This document shows, one piece after another, positions 1-7,818 of a stretch of 15,813 nt of DNA. The position numbers and the translations under genes are program-made. The stretch lies in assembly GCA_937927525.1 (NCBI GenBank), contig CALBDR010000157.1:1-15813 (forward strand), given 5' to 3'. Below the pieces are notes generated by a model. It was not told the DNA's origin and did not search any database. It saw nothing but the letters and a program-made list of their open reading frames with translations. Every line of letters begins with the position of its first letter. The first letter of the stretch is position 1. The stretch is from an uncultured Candidatus Melainabacteria bacterium (lineage in GTDB: Bacteria; Cyanobacteriota; Vampirovibrionia; LMEP-6097).

Positions 1-2
1 AT

Positions 3-1202
3 GCTTACCTAGGTATAGTAGCTTATTGTAGAATCTTAGAGGGAAAAGCAAAGCGTCTTGAAGAGATTAAATTTATGCAGGCTAATAAAAATTATCCTGT
101 AGTTGAGCTTGGATATAGAACTCCTAATAAAACTGCTGTTGAAGAATTAGAGGCTGGGGATGTCGGATATATTGCTTGTTCAATTAAAGAAATTCAAAAC
201 ATAGTCGGTGATACGATTACTAGTTTCGAGAAGCCGACAGCTCAACCTGTTCCTGGTTATAAAGCTGCTATGCCAGTGGTCTTTTGTGGAATGTATCCTG
301 TAGATGCAGGTGATTATACTAATTTAAAAGAAGCTCTAGAGAGACTGAAATTAAACGATACTTCTATAGTATTTGAGCCAGAAACTTCATCAGCTTTAGG
401 TTCTGGTTTTAGATGTGGCTTCTTAGGGATGCTTCATATGGAAGTAATTCAGGAGAGACTTGAAAGAGAGTATGATTTAGATTTAATTATCACTGCTCCG
501 AGTGTTGCATATCATGTTTACTTAACTTCAGGAAAAATGGAAGAGGTAGATAATCCTAGTGCCCTCCCAGATCCAACTCAGAGAGAGAGAATAGAAGAAC
601 CTTACATGAAGGTAAATGTTATGTTACCGAAGCCTTATGTCGGTGCGATTATGGAACTCTGCCAAGTAAAACGTGGTGTTTTTATTGATATGAAACATTT
701 AGATGCTATCGGTGATACAGGTAGGGTGAATTTGATTTATCATATCCCTTTAGCAGAGATAGTTACAGATTTCTTTGATCAGATGAAATCTCTTTCTAAA
801 GGTTATGCCACTATGGATTATGAGCTTTCAGATTACCGTGAAGGTGATTTGGTAAAATTAGACTTTCTTTTAAATAACGAAAGAGTAGATGCACTTTCAG
901 CTATAGTTCATAGAGATAAGGCTTACGAAGTAGGTTCCAAATTAACTATTAAGCTTAAAGAAGTGATTCCGCAACACCTCTTTGAAATTCCGATCCAGGC
1001 AGCTATCGGCGGTAAGATCATCGCAAGACAAACAGTAAGAGCTAAGCGTAAAGATGTTCTTGCGAAATGTTATGGTGGTGATATTTCCCGTAAGAAAAAA
1101 CTTTTAGAGAAACAGAAAAAAGGTAAAAAGCGCCGTGCGAAATACGTTGGTGCCTTAGAATTACCACAAGATGCTTTTATGGCTGTGTTGAAGTTAGATT
1201 AA
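3..1202 (+). CDS. lepA: Elongation factor 4 (LepA), 5'-truncated by window edge
   Basis: This is the C-terminal two thirds of LepA/EF4, the ribosome-associated GTPase that remodels or back-translocates stalled ribosomes. The frame is open from base 3, before the first Met at 75, and the residues read there (AYLGIVAYCRILEG) match the start of LepA domain II. The GTPase domain and true start therefore lie outside the window. Visible family signatures include the domain III segment RCGFLGMLHMEVIQERLERE, the APSVAYHV stretch, and the LepA-specific C-terminal domain with KCYGGDISRKKKLLEKQKKG followed by LPQDAFMAVLKLD at the end. The PIQAAIGGKIIA stretch is close to the cyanobacterial form. The gene converges on the symporter gene with only 9 bases between the stop codons, leaving little room for a terminator. 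Identification is secure. Confidence 0.97.
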   Translation, partial: AYLGIVAYCRILEGKAKRLEEIKFMQANKNYPVVELGYRTPNKTAVEELEAGDVGYIACSIKEIQNIVGDTITSFEKPTAQPVPGYKAAMPVVFCGMYPVDAGDYTNLKEALERLKLNDTSIVFEPETSSALGSGFRCGFLGMLHMEVIQERLEREYDLDLIITAPSVAYHVYLTSGKMEEVDNPSALPDPTQRERIEEPYMKVNVMLPKPYVGAIMELCQVKRGVFIDMKHLDAIGDTGRVNLIYHIPLAEIVTDFFDQMKSLSKGYATMDYELSDYREGDLVKLDFLLNNERVDALSAIVHRDKAYEVGSKLTIKLKEVIPQHLFEIPIQAAIGGKIIARQTVRAKRKDVLAKCYGGDISRKKKLLEKQKKGKKRRAKYVGALELPQDAFMAVLKLD

Positions 1203-1211
1203 TTAGAGCCT

Positions 1212-2699
1212 CTACTTATTAAAAAGTCTGCTAAGCTGAACTCTTAATATATCAATGGAAAATAAAGAGAAAGATAAACCTAAACCCACAAAAATAGGCT
1301 CAATATCAAAAATATACTCTTTAAGATTTAGATAGAATTTATTCAAGAAAATCCAGGCAATTGAACTTAAAAAGGAAGCCAGCATAATATAAAACGCTAA
1401 TGCGCGAGAATGATACCAAGTCCTCTTTACAAACAAGGCGATTAGACACGGCATTAGCAACGAGCCAACTCCCAGAGATCCAAGTAAATATATAAGTTCA
1501 ATTATTGATTCACTTTTAACTGCTATGTAAACTCCAGCTGCAGCACAAAGTAATATTCCTATTCTGCTACTAATCAATAATTCTGTTTTATGTTTGTTAT
1601 GATAAGAATTTTGAATTGTGAGGCTAACCTTAGGAGCTTCACTGTGAAGCTGAACAGCAGTGGTTTTATTAAATAGGGAATTTTTAATTCTTGTGTAGAT
1701 ATCAAAGGCAAAAATACTTCCAGAGTTAAATAATAGTGAATCAATAGTGGACATTAAAATTGAGAGTATCGCTACGATGAAAACTCCAAGTGTACCTGCC
1801 CCTAGCTCACTTTGAGCAATGTCCAAGAAGGAGAACTTAGCGTCACTAAGAGGCATTATCGCTTTTGCATAGAGTGCAATAACAGTAATCATCATGTCAA
1901 AAATAAACCAGAAAATAATAGAAATGAAAATACTCCATCTAAGACTTTTACTATTAACTGCAGCAAGTGATCTCTGGTAGAAGTTTGGATCCACTAAAGT
2001 CCAAGCTGCAAGCAGAGCCCAGCCTATGATTTGCATTTGATTAAGATTACCATTGAGTTGAAGTAATTCAGGTGTGATTTTGCTTTGAATAAATTCGACA
2101 CCACCATATTTCGTATAAAGAATATTTAAAAGCAAGGCTGGTCCTAGATACATAAAGAAAAATTGGATTATGTCAGTGAGAATTACTGTCTGGAAACTTC
2201 CCCTCAAGGTATATATAAGTGGGATTGTAGTTGCAGCTAAAATCGCAAGCTCTCTTTCTACTGGGAGAAAATATGAACAGATTAAACCTAGTGAAAGTAC
2301 ATAGGGGGCAACATTATTCATGATTAAGTTTATAAATGCTGCAAGGGTAGCAGCTTTGTTATCAAAGCGGTTAGCAATGATGCTTGGTAATGTGAAAACT
2401 TTCTTTAGATTGATTTTCGGTGCAAGGAAAATCATAAATAGAAGTGCGGCAGCATACCAGAAAAAACCTTGAACTAATAAGTTTGCAAAGCCACTGTTGA
2501 AAGCTAATTCTGAAGAGCCTATTATGTTTCCGTACCAGGTTGTAGTTAAACTTGCTACCAAAGCTGGAATAGTTAACTTCCTACCGGCTAAGAAGAAGTT
2601 ATCTAAATTTTTCTTTTCATCTTTTGTTGAGAATAGAGCTATTAATAGCACTAGAGCTAGATACGATCCAATTATCCATAAGTCAATAGTGTTAATCAT
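1212..2699 (-). CDS. Sodium:solute symporter (SSS family), possible thiamine-related transporter
   Basis: A 495-residue integral membrane protein with about 12-13 hydrophobic segments, typical in length for the SSS/SLC5 family of Na+-coupled transporters. Family features seen: an N-terminal helix followed by the NFFLAGRKL segment (about 34-42), a glycine-rich TM2-like region (TWYGNIIGSSELAFNSG, about 54-70), and the ILSILMSTIDSLLFNSGSIF segment (about 311-330), whose MST..S pattern corresponds to the Na2 site. A hydrophilic loop at about 341-373 is probably cytoplasmic. The ATG lies inside the 3' end of thiN (8-base overlap), which points to translational coupling with thiamine pyrophosphokinase. 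No SD is well placed, the nearest purine run (AGGAG) being about 20 bases upstream. The substrate cannot be read from sequence. The coupling suggests thiamine or a precursor, as inferred elsewhere for PanF-like SSS proteins near thiamine genes; pantothenate, proline or another solute remain possible. Confidence 0.9.
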   Translation of the reverse strand: MINTIDLWIIGSYLALVLLIALFSTKDEKKNLDNFFLAGRKLTIPALVASLTTTWYGNIIGSSELAFNSGFANLLVQGFFWYAAALLFMIFLAPKINLKKVFTLPSIIANRFDNKAATLAAFINLIMNNVAPYVLSLGLICSYFLPVERELAILAATTIPLIYTLRGSFQTVILTDIIQFFFMYLGPALLLNILYTKYGGVEFIQSKITPELLQLNGNLNQMQIIGWALLAAWTLVDPNFYQRSLAAVNSKSLRWSIFISIIFWFIFDMMITVIALYAKAIMPLSDAKFSFLDIAQSELGAGTLGVFIVAILSILMSTIDSLLFNSGSIFAFDIYTRIKNSLFNKTTAVQLHSEAPKVSLTIQNSYHNKHKTELLISSRIGILLCAAAGVYIAVKSESIIELIYLLGSLGVGSLLMPCLIALFVKRTWYHSRALAFYIMLASFLSSIAWIFLNKFYLNLKEYIFDIEPIFVGLGLSFSLFSIDILRVQLSRLFNK

Positions 2700-3360
2700 A
2701 TGCTCTGATTACTAAAATTTCTCCTGATTTGAAATCTATTTTAGCCTCATTTTCTATAAATTTGTTACAGATAAGTGGCTCACCAGCCTTTATATTTATC
2801 CCATTTAATGGATATTTTAACCCAGATAAGCTTAATTCATTAATATCACTCAAAGGAATGATAGATAGAGTTTCGCCTACATCACCAAGAAAAACACATG
2901 ATTTATTGCGATATTCCACTACTGAATATTCATCAATAATCTTTGCATTTATATGCTCTGGAATAATTTTCAAATCTAAAATATTTGCAAGTAAGTGATC
3001 TAACCTACCGCCTGTCGCGGTTAATATATAAATTTCCTGAGCACCTTTTTCAATGGCTAGTTCTATAGCAATTCTGGTGTCGGTTTTATTTTGGTCAGGG
3101 TCTAAAATTACTTTTGTGTACTTATTTTCTTGGTATTGATTAAGTCTAACTGCTGAGATGGAGTCAAAATCACCTATTAAATAGTCAGCTTTTAGCTTAA
3201 AGAGTTCTAAATTATCGATGGCTCCATCACAGGCAATAATTATGTGATTTGTATTGCTGATTTCGACCCCGGTTGATCTCTGGAATGCTTTCTCTGACAG
3301 GATTTTGCTTGTTGGTTTACCATTTGATATTATCGTGAATTTTTTTTCAGATACTTGCAT
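2692..3360 (-). CDS. thiN: Thiamine pyrophosphokinase
   Basis: A cytosolic enzyme that transfers pyrophosphate from ATP to thiamine to give the cofactor TPP, bypassing ThiL-type phosphorylation. At 222 residues it has the usual family length. Motifs in order: IIACDGAIDNL (about 41-51), LIGDFDSIS (61-69, nucleotide/metal site), DPDQNKTD (87-94), TATGGRLDHLLANI (114-127) and, in the C-terminal thiamine-binding domain, LSLSGLKYPL (176-185). The start is the ATG at 3360, with AAGGA about 13 bases upstream. An upstream mini-ORF (3389 to 3366, 7 codons) ends just before it. The downstream symporter start overlaps the thiN stop by 8 bases. The 135-base gap from rph is the largest inside this cluster, so thiN may have its own promoter. 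No TPP riboswitch core was recognised there. Presence of a salvage kinase beside a transporter is consistent with use of exogenous thiamine. Confidence 0.95.
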   Translation of the reverse strand: MQVSEKKFTIISNGKPTSKILSEKAFQRSTGVEISNTNHIIIACDGAIDNLELFKLKADYLIGDFDSISAVRLNQYQENKYTKVILDPDQNKTDTRIAIELAIEKGAQEIYILTATGGRLDHLLANILDLKIIPEHINAKIIDEYSVVEYRNKSCVFLGDVGETLSIIPLSDINELSLSGLKYPLNGINIKAGEPLICNKFIENEAKIDFKSGEILVIRAYD

Positions 3361-3495
3361 TGTTCTTAATTATTCCTTAATAAAGCCATGTTTTAATACC
3401 ATTGTGTGTGAATGCTGAACCAAAAGGAGGGTGAAACTTAAACTCGGGGAGGCTTAAACAAATGGATGGTGCTCGATAATGATTTTTAAATTACA
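3361..3495 (-). promoter_or_regulatory. thiN leader with anti-Shine-Dalgarno-like CCTCC motifs
   Basis: This 135-base gap between rph and thiN is read here on the minus (sense) strand. It contains two CCTCC motifs, at 3448-3452 and 3426-3430. The second sits in CACCCTCCTTTTGG, close to the 16S rRNA 3' end sequence, and its TCCTT could pair with the AAGGA ahead of thiN. The region also holds a 7-codon upstream ORF (3389-3366). No TPP riboswitch consensus and no clear terminator were found. A regulatory role is a guess; the motif itself is plainly visible. Confidence 0.25.
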
Positions 3496-4233
3496 TTAGC
3501 GAGAAGCTAAGTGCAGTTCAAGGGCTTGATTTTGGTGACTACATAGTGACCTAACTCCTTCTTGAGCGAATGCCAGCATCTGAAGAAATTGTTCAGACTT
3601 AAAAGGGCTTTGCTCAGCCGTACCTTGAATCTCGACAACCTCTAAGTCGCTTGTTAGTACAAAATTCGCGTCGGCTTGAGCTGTACTGTCCTCCTCATAG
3701 TTTAAATCTAGTAGGATTTGATTATCTCGTATTCCTACTGACACAGCAGCAATTTGATTAATGATAGGGAGACGGTCTTGAAAAAGATTTGTCTCCTTTT
3801 TCATTCTCATAAGGCAGTCATAGACTGCAATGTAAGCTCCAGTGATCGCAGTAGTGCGTGTGCCACCATCAGCTTGGATTACATCAGCGTCGACATGAAT
3901 GGTAAAGCCAGGGAATTTTTTTAAATCTATCATCGCTCTTAGAGCGCGTCCTATTAATCTAGAGATCTCTTGAGATCTGCCAGAGTTAGTAGCTCTATCT
4001 CTTTTTATTCTACCGAGGCAGGAACCAGGTAGCATGCTGTATTCAGCAGTTAGCCAGCCATCTTTTTCTTTATCTAAGAATGGTGGAACTCTTTCTTCAA
4101 AATTCGCTGTAACTATAAGTTTAGTGTCACCACAGCTAACTAAAACTGATCCGGCTGAATTTTTTATATAGTTTCTTTCAAATTTATAAGGTCTTAATTC
4201 TGCTTGTTTACGTCCGTCTATTCTTAGGTTCAT
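3496..4233 (-). CDS. rph: Ribonuclease PH
   Basis: A phosphorolytic 3'-5' exoribonuclease that trims tRNA 3' ends with inorganic phosphate and works as a hexamer. Its 245 residues are the normal length. The signature order is complete: RIDGRKQAELRP (4-15), GSVLVSCGDTKL (28-39), VPPFLDKEKDGWLTAEYSML (49-68), NSGRSQEISRLIGRALRA (83-100, containing the phosphate-binding Arg86 region), DADVIQADGGTRTTAITGAY (115-134), and LDLNYEEDSTAQADANFV (175-192), which carries the two metal-binding Asp. The usual DMN of this last motif is DAN here. It starts 19 bases after the rel stop codon. There is no SD, but an extended -10-like TGC TATTCT ends 7 bases before the ATG, so a separate leaderless transcript is possible besides read-through from rel. 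Confidence 0.97.
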   Translation of the reverse strand: MNLRIDGRKQAELRPYKFERNYIKNSAGSVLVSCGDTKLIVTANFEERVPPFLDKEKDGWLTAEYSMLPGSCLGRIKRDRATNSGRSQEISRLIGRALRAMIDLKKFPGFTIHVDADVIQADGGTRTTAITGAYIAVYDCLMRMKKETNLFQDRLPIINQIAAVSVGIRDNQILLDLNYEEDSTAQADANFVLTSDLEVVEIQGTAEQSPFKSEQFLQMLAFAQEGVRSLCSHQNQALELHLASR

Positions 4234-4240
4234 GACTTTT

Positions 4241-4249
4241 AGAATAGCA
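4241..4249 (-). promoter_or_regulatory. Candidate extended -10 promoter of rph
   Basis: On the minus strand TGC precedes TATTCT (hexamer 4246-4241). Exactly 7 bases separate the hexamer from the rph ATG at 4233, so transcription would begin at or next to the start codon. No recognisable -35 was seen. The site lies in the 19-base rel-rph spacer and extends no further. Confidence 0.4.
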
Positions 4250-4252
4250 AAT

Positions 4253-6448
4253 TTACAACCTCTCTACCTGTAAAACATCAGAAAGATTCAACATCTTCTG
4301 TGTAAGTTGTTTGAGTTCTTCCACGCCCTGAATATCTAAAATTACTTTTAATAAAGCAGTAGTCTTAGTAGGTCTTTCTGTAACTTTAAAGTCACGAATA
4401 TTAAAACCACCGTCTGCGATCAGAGTAAGGATATCTTTTACCATACCGATTCTGTCTATTACTTCGATATTAATCCTAGCTGGGTAAGTTTTCTGATCTT
4501 TATTTTTCCAGTTGATTTGCATCAACCTTTCTGGTTCAACTTGCTTAACGTTATAACAGTCAGCTCTGTGAATTGTAATTCCTTTACCTTTAGAAATAGT
4601 TCCGATAACAGCTTCGCCTGGAATCGGCATGCAGCACTTTGCTATGGTGTAAAGTAAGCCATCTAATTCTGGTATATCGGCCTTGTCACCCTTCACTGGA
4701 GCTTTTCTGGTTTTGAATTTTTCCAGTTGTTCTTTTGAGACATCTTGTTCTTTTTGTGGGCGAAGATGATTGAGCTTAGTCTCTACCTGAGCTATAGATT
4801 GATCTCCAGAGCCGATAGCAGCTAACAGGTCTTCAATATTTTTCTGGTTTAATTTTCCGAGCACTTGCTTTAGGTCTTCACTTTTTAAAAGCTTCTCAGA
4901 TTCAGCTTTGCCGAAGTGTTCTACAAAAAGCTGTTCGCCTATATTAATGTGCCTATCACGGTTTTGTTTTTTATACCAAGACTTAATCCTATATTTAGCT
5001 TGGTGAGTCTTAACAAAGTTTAGCCAGGATAAATTAGGGTGTCCATTTTTACTAGTGACAATTTCAACCATGTCGCCATTCTTGAGTTTGTAGTTGATAC
5101 TTACCATCTTCTCGTTAACAATTGCGCCAGTGCAAGTATCTCCAATCCTCGTATGAATTTTATAAGCGAAGTCCACAGGTGTGGAACCTACTGGTAATGC
5201 AATGACATCACCTTTAGGTGTAAGAATGTAAACTTCTTGAGTCAGAACATCATTTTTTACACCTGAGAAATATTCTTTAGCTTCACTTACGTCGGTATGC
5301 CAAGAAACTAATTGCTTTAACCATTTTAACTCTTCAGCATCACTAAGATCAGCTTGGTTAGAGGCTTGGTCTTTATAGTGCCAGTGGGCTGCTATACCAT
5401 GTTCTGCGATCTCATGCATTTCGTATGATCTGATTTGAACTTCAAGTGGTTTTTCATCCCATGGAATAATAACAGTGGTGTGTAAAGATTGATACATATT
5501 ACTTTTAGGTAGTGCGATGTAATCTTTAAATCTACCGGGCATTGGTCTGAAAGTTTCATGAATAACTCCTAAAGCTGCATAACAATCTTTGATGTTATCG
5601 ACTAAAATTCTGATTCCGAGTAAGTCATAGATCGGAAGCTCATTTAACTGTTCATCACTATTGACGTTTACACCTTTTTGTTTAAGTTTGGCATAGATAC
5701 TATAAAAATGTTTTGCTCTGCCTTGAATTTCAGCATTGATTGAATTGTCGTCCAAGACCTGCTTTATTACAATTTTTAGTTTCTGAATTTGAGCTTCTCT
5801 TTCGTGTTTTTTACTCTTAACAAGTTCTTTAATTGCTGAGTATTCATCTTTATGGAGATATTTAAGACAGAGATCTTCGAGTTCGATTTGAATATTCCTC
5901 AAACCAAAGCGATTAGCAAGTGGTGCAAATATATCTAAAGTTTCTTGTGATATGCGAATTTGTTTTTCTTCACGAAGGTGATGCAGGGTTTGCATGTTAT
6001 GAAGTCTGTCAGCAAGTTTTACTAATACAACTCGAACATCTTTAGCTATTGCTAAAAGCATTTTCCTGAAATTGTTAGCTTGCTCATCTTCAGATGATTT
6101 GAAGTTTAACTTACTTAATTTAGTTACCCCATCTACAATATCCGCCACGTCATCACCGAAAAGTTCAAAGAGATCTTCCCTGCTAGTTTTAGTATCTTCG
6201 ACGACATCGTGAAGCAAGCCTGCGCAAATAGCTTCTTTATCACAGTTTAAATTTATTAGAGATAGTGCTACTGCTACTGGGTGAGTTATATATGGTTCAC
6301 CACTTTTTCTTTTTTGAGTAATATGCTGATCAAATGCAAGTTCAAATGCCTTAATTATAAAGTCAATTTCAGCTTGGTTTCTTCTTTTCTGGGTAAGAGC
6401 CTTAACCAAGCTTTCTTTTAGATTCGGTTTAATTTCTTCTGCTAGCAA
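4253..6448 (-). CDS. rel: Bifunctional (p)ppGpp synthetase/hydrolase (Rel/SpoT family)
   Basis: A long RSH enzyme that makes and degrades (p)ppGpp in the stringent response, acting on uncharged tRNA-bound ribosomes. It has 731 residues, the usual length. The hydrolase domain is intact: H56 in YITHPVAVA, HDVVEDT at 80-86 and LVKLADRLHNM at 142-152. The synthetase domain has the conserved YDLLGIRI (274-281) and RFKDYIALPKSNMYQSLHT (306-324). The RxKD form is typical of bifunctional Rel/SpoT rather than RelA. It is followed by a TGS domain (about 403-464), a Cys/His zinc-finger-like segment with KCC (604-606) and HRADC (627-631), and a C-terminal ACT domain (about 655-731). The RKMLLAIAKDVRVVLVKLADR wording is cyanobacteria-like. 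The only in-frame start near the N-terminus is TTG at 6448, directly after in-frame TAA codons and without SD; TTG at codon 14 is an alternative. It leads the rph-thiN-symporter cluster. Confidence 0.97.
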   Translation of the reverse strand: MLAEEIKPNLKESLVKALTQKRRNQAEIDFIIKAFELAFDQHITQKRKSGEPYITHPVAVALSLINLNCDKEAICAGLLHDVVEDTKTSREDLFELFGDDVADIVDGVTKLSKLNFKSSEDEQANNFRKMLLAIAKDVRVVLVKLADRLHNMQTLHHLREEKQIRISQETLDIFAPLANRFGLRNIQIELEDLCLKYLHKDEYSAIKELVKSKKHEREAQIQKLKIVIKQVLDDNSINAEIQGRAKHFYSIYAKLKQKGVNVNSDEQLNELPIYDLLGIRILVDNIKDCYAALGVIHETFRPMPGRFKDYIALPKSNMYQSLHTTVIIPWDEKPLEVQIRSYEMHEIAEHGIAAHWHYKDQASNQADLSDAEELKWLKQLVSWHTDVSEAKEYFSGVKNDVLTQEVYILTPKGDVIALPVGSTPVDFAYKIHTRIGDTCTGAIVNEKMVSINYKLKNGDMVEIVTSKNGHPNLSWLNFVKTHQAKYRIKSWYKKQNRDRHINIGEQLFVEHFGKAESEKLLKSEDLKQVLGKLNQKNIEDLLAAIGSGDQSIAQVETKLNHLRPQKEQDVSKEQLEKFKTRKAPVKGDKADIPELDGLLYTIAKCCMPIPGEAVIGTISKGKGITIHRADCYNVKQVEPERLMQINWKNKDQKTYPARINIEVIDRIGMVKDILTLIADGGFNIRDFKVTERPTKTTALLKVILDIQGVEELKQLTQKMLNLSDVLQVERL

Positions 6449-6455
6449 TTATTAC

Positions 6456-6464
6456 ATTATATCA
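6456..6464 (-). promoter_or_regulatory. Candidate extended -10 promoter of rel
   Basis: A perfect TATAAT (6461-6456, minus strand) is preceded by TGA, giving the extended -10 form TGnTATAAT. Exactly 7 bases separate it from the TTG start at 6448, so the transcript would be leaderless or nearly so. No convincing -35 was found, which is common for extended -10 promoters. It would drive the rel cluster. Confidence 0.55.
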
Positions 6465-6473
6465 ACAGTTTTT

Positions 6474-6482
6474 TGGTATATT
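6474..6482 (+). promoter_or_regulatory. Candidate extended -10 promoter of yggT
   Basis: TGG followed by TATATT (6477-6482) has extended -10 form. It lies 9 bases from the opposing rel promoter element within a 47-base divergent spacer. Predicted initiation near 6489 would fall inside the yggT Shine-Dalgarno (AGAAGGA), which weakens the case. Confidence 0.3.
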
Positions 6483-6495
6483 AGAGAAGGAAATC

Positions 6496-6762
6496 ATGCT
6501 TAATAAACTTGTAATACTGCTAATACAAATGGTCGAAATCTACAGCTATATGTTGCTTGCTTGGGTGATCGGCTCGTGGTTTCCGAGGTTCACGGTTACT
6601 AAATTTTTCCAATTCTTAGACCAAGTCGTGAAGCCTTATGTAAGTATTTTTAGATCTGTTATCCCACCTCTTGGTGGTTTTGATTTTTCTGTTATTGTAG
6701 CTTTTATTGTTTTACATTTATTTTCAGATATCTTAAGACTTTTAGGTTCAAAGTTACTCTAG
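6496..6762 (+). CDS. YggT family integral membrane protein
   Basis: A small membrane protein of 88 residues, the normal single-unit length of the YggT family (also called YlmG/CCB3 in cyanobacteria and plastids), which is linked to cell or plastid division and membrane organisation without a settled biochemical function. It has two hydrophobic helices (about 3-27 and 62-84). Between them lies the family's SWFPRF and LDQVVKPYVSIFRSVIPPLGGFDFS segment, with the conserved P..FR..IPP.GG.D.S pattern. The ATG at 6496 has a good SD (AAGGA, 5 bases away), one of the few clear SD sites in the window. It is divergent from rel and is followed after 42 bases by mraY on the same strand, so yggT-mraY may form a small envelope/division unit. 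Confidence 0.9.
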   Translation: MLNKLVILLIQMVEIYSYMLLAWVIGSWFPRFTVTKFFQFLDQVVKPYVSIFRSVIPPLGGFDFSVIVAFIVLHLFSDILRLLGSKLL

Positions 6763-6791
6763 CGAATCTCCATTAATTTTGAAAATGCGTA

Positions 6792-6797
6792 TAAAAT
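6792..6797 (+). promoter_or_regulatory. Candidate -10 element of mraY
   Basis: TAAAAT within TATAAAATATAG ends 7 bases before the mraY ATG at 6805, the same spacing as at rel and rph. There is no SD between it and the start. No -35 was recognised, and the AT-rich context makes a chance match plausible. Confidence 0.3.
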
Positions 6798-6804
6798 ATA
6801 GTTG

Positions 6805-7818
6805 ATGCTTTTTATCTCAAAATATCAAGTCCTGAGCTTGTTTGTATTGCCTTTTATCTGTTCTTTGTTTTTGGCAAAGCCGATCATTATTATTTTAAAA
6901 AAAATAAAATCTATTCAAGCTTTTAGAGAGCAAGGTCCTCAAAGTCACTTGGAGACTAAGATGGGAACCCCGACTATGGGATCTTGGATTTTTGTTATTC
7001 CGATACTTTTCTTTGGATTTAAGTTTTATTTTAGTCAAAATTCTTTTTTGAATATTACAGAAAGCTCTTCTGAAGAAAATTTGAGCTCTATTGTCAATGA
7101 TCGAGATACTTTAATAGCATTACTTGCCTTTCTTTCAGCATTCCTGATGGGGCTTGTTGATGATTCATTAAAGGTCTTTCAGTCAAATTACAAAGGCTTG
7201 AGTTCTATTCATAAACTAATTATTCAATTTATAATCGCAGCTTTAGTTTTATTTTTTTCGGTTAAAAGTTTCACGATTTTTTCATTAATATGGGCTTTTA
7301 TTGTCATTGCTGGGACTTGTAATGCCTTTAATTTAACCGATGGTTTAGATGGTTTAGCTACTAGCCAAGCTATGTTAAGCTTAGCTGCTTTGCAGGGGAT
7401 ACTTTGTCTGAGAGGTGATTATAGTTTTTCTTCTTTAATTTTAATTACCCTAGCTTCTTTACTAAGCTTTTTACTTTTCAATCTAAAACCAGCAAAAGTC
7501 TTTATGGGAGATAGTGGAAGCCTTGCGTTAGGAATGCTAATAGGGGTTATGGCTTATGTGAAAGACTTGGAATGGTATTTGATTTTAATCGCTATTATTC
7601 CAGTTATGGAATCACTTTCAGTGATAATTCAGGTCCTATATTTTAAAATTACTAAAAAAATCTATGGTGAAGGTAAGCGTTTATTTAAGATGTCTCCACT
7701 GCATCATCATTTTGAATTATGTGGCTTTACTGAAAATCAAGTAGTTTGGGGCTTTTTTAGCTTTCAGCTTTGCGTAGTTCTAATAACTTTATTTTTTGCT
7801 TATTCACATATGGTTTAA
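6805..7818 (+). CDS. mraY: Phospho-N-acetylmuramoyl-pentapeptide-transferase (MraY)
   Basis: The membrane enzyme that transfers phospho-MurNAc-pentapeptide from UDP to undecaprenyl phosphate, giving lipid I for peptidoglycan. With the ATG at 6805 it has 337 residues and about ten membrane helices. Signatures: GTPTMGS (54-60), LVDDSLKVFQSNYKGLS (117-133, with the catalytic Asp pair at 119-120), CNAFNLTDGLDGLA (172-185), FMGDSGSLALG (233-243) and the FKMSPLHHHFEL loop (295-305, HHH at 300-302). GDSGS replaces the more common GDTGS. A TTG directly ahead of the ATG (6802) could be read as a start, but the ATG is preferred. No SD is present. The gene stands outside the usual mur/dcw cluster in this window, next to yggT. 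Its last 62 bases overlap a small ORF on the other strand. Confidence 0.96.
   Translation: MLFISKYQVLSLFVLPFICSLFLAKPIIIILKKIKSIQAFREQGPQSHLETKMGTPTMGSWIFVIPILFFGFKFYFSQNSFLNITESSSEENLSSIVNDRDTLIALLAFLSAFLMGLVDDSLKVFQSNYKGLSSIHKLIIQFIIAALVLFFSVKSFTIFSLIWAFIVIAGTCNAFNLTDGLDGLATSQAMLSLAALQGILCLRGDYSFSSLILITLASLLSFLLFNLKPAKVFMGDSGSLALGMLIGVMAYVKDLEWYLILIAIIPVMESLSVIIQVLYFKITKKIYGEGKRLFKMSPLHHHFELCGFTENQVVWGFFSFQLCVVLITLFFAYSHMV

Noticed and set aside
2497..2998. Two plus-strand ORFs opposite the symporter and thiN genes
   Set aside because: They lie fully antisense to well-supported coding sequence and resemble no protein.
3462..3479. Five-codon plus-strand ORF (MDGAR) behind GGGGAGG in the rph-thiN gap
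   Set aside because: Too short, and the purine motif is better explained as the complement of the CCTCC run in the thiN leader.
3361..3495. TPP riboswitch upstream of thiN
   Set aside because: The conserved thi-box core (CUGAGA and the downstream ACCUGAUC-type segment) could not be found on the sense strand.
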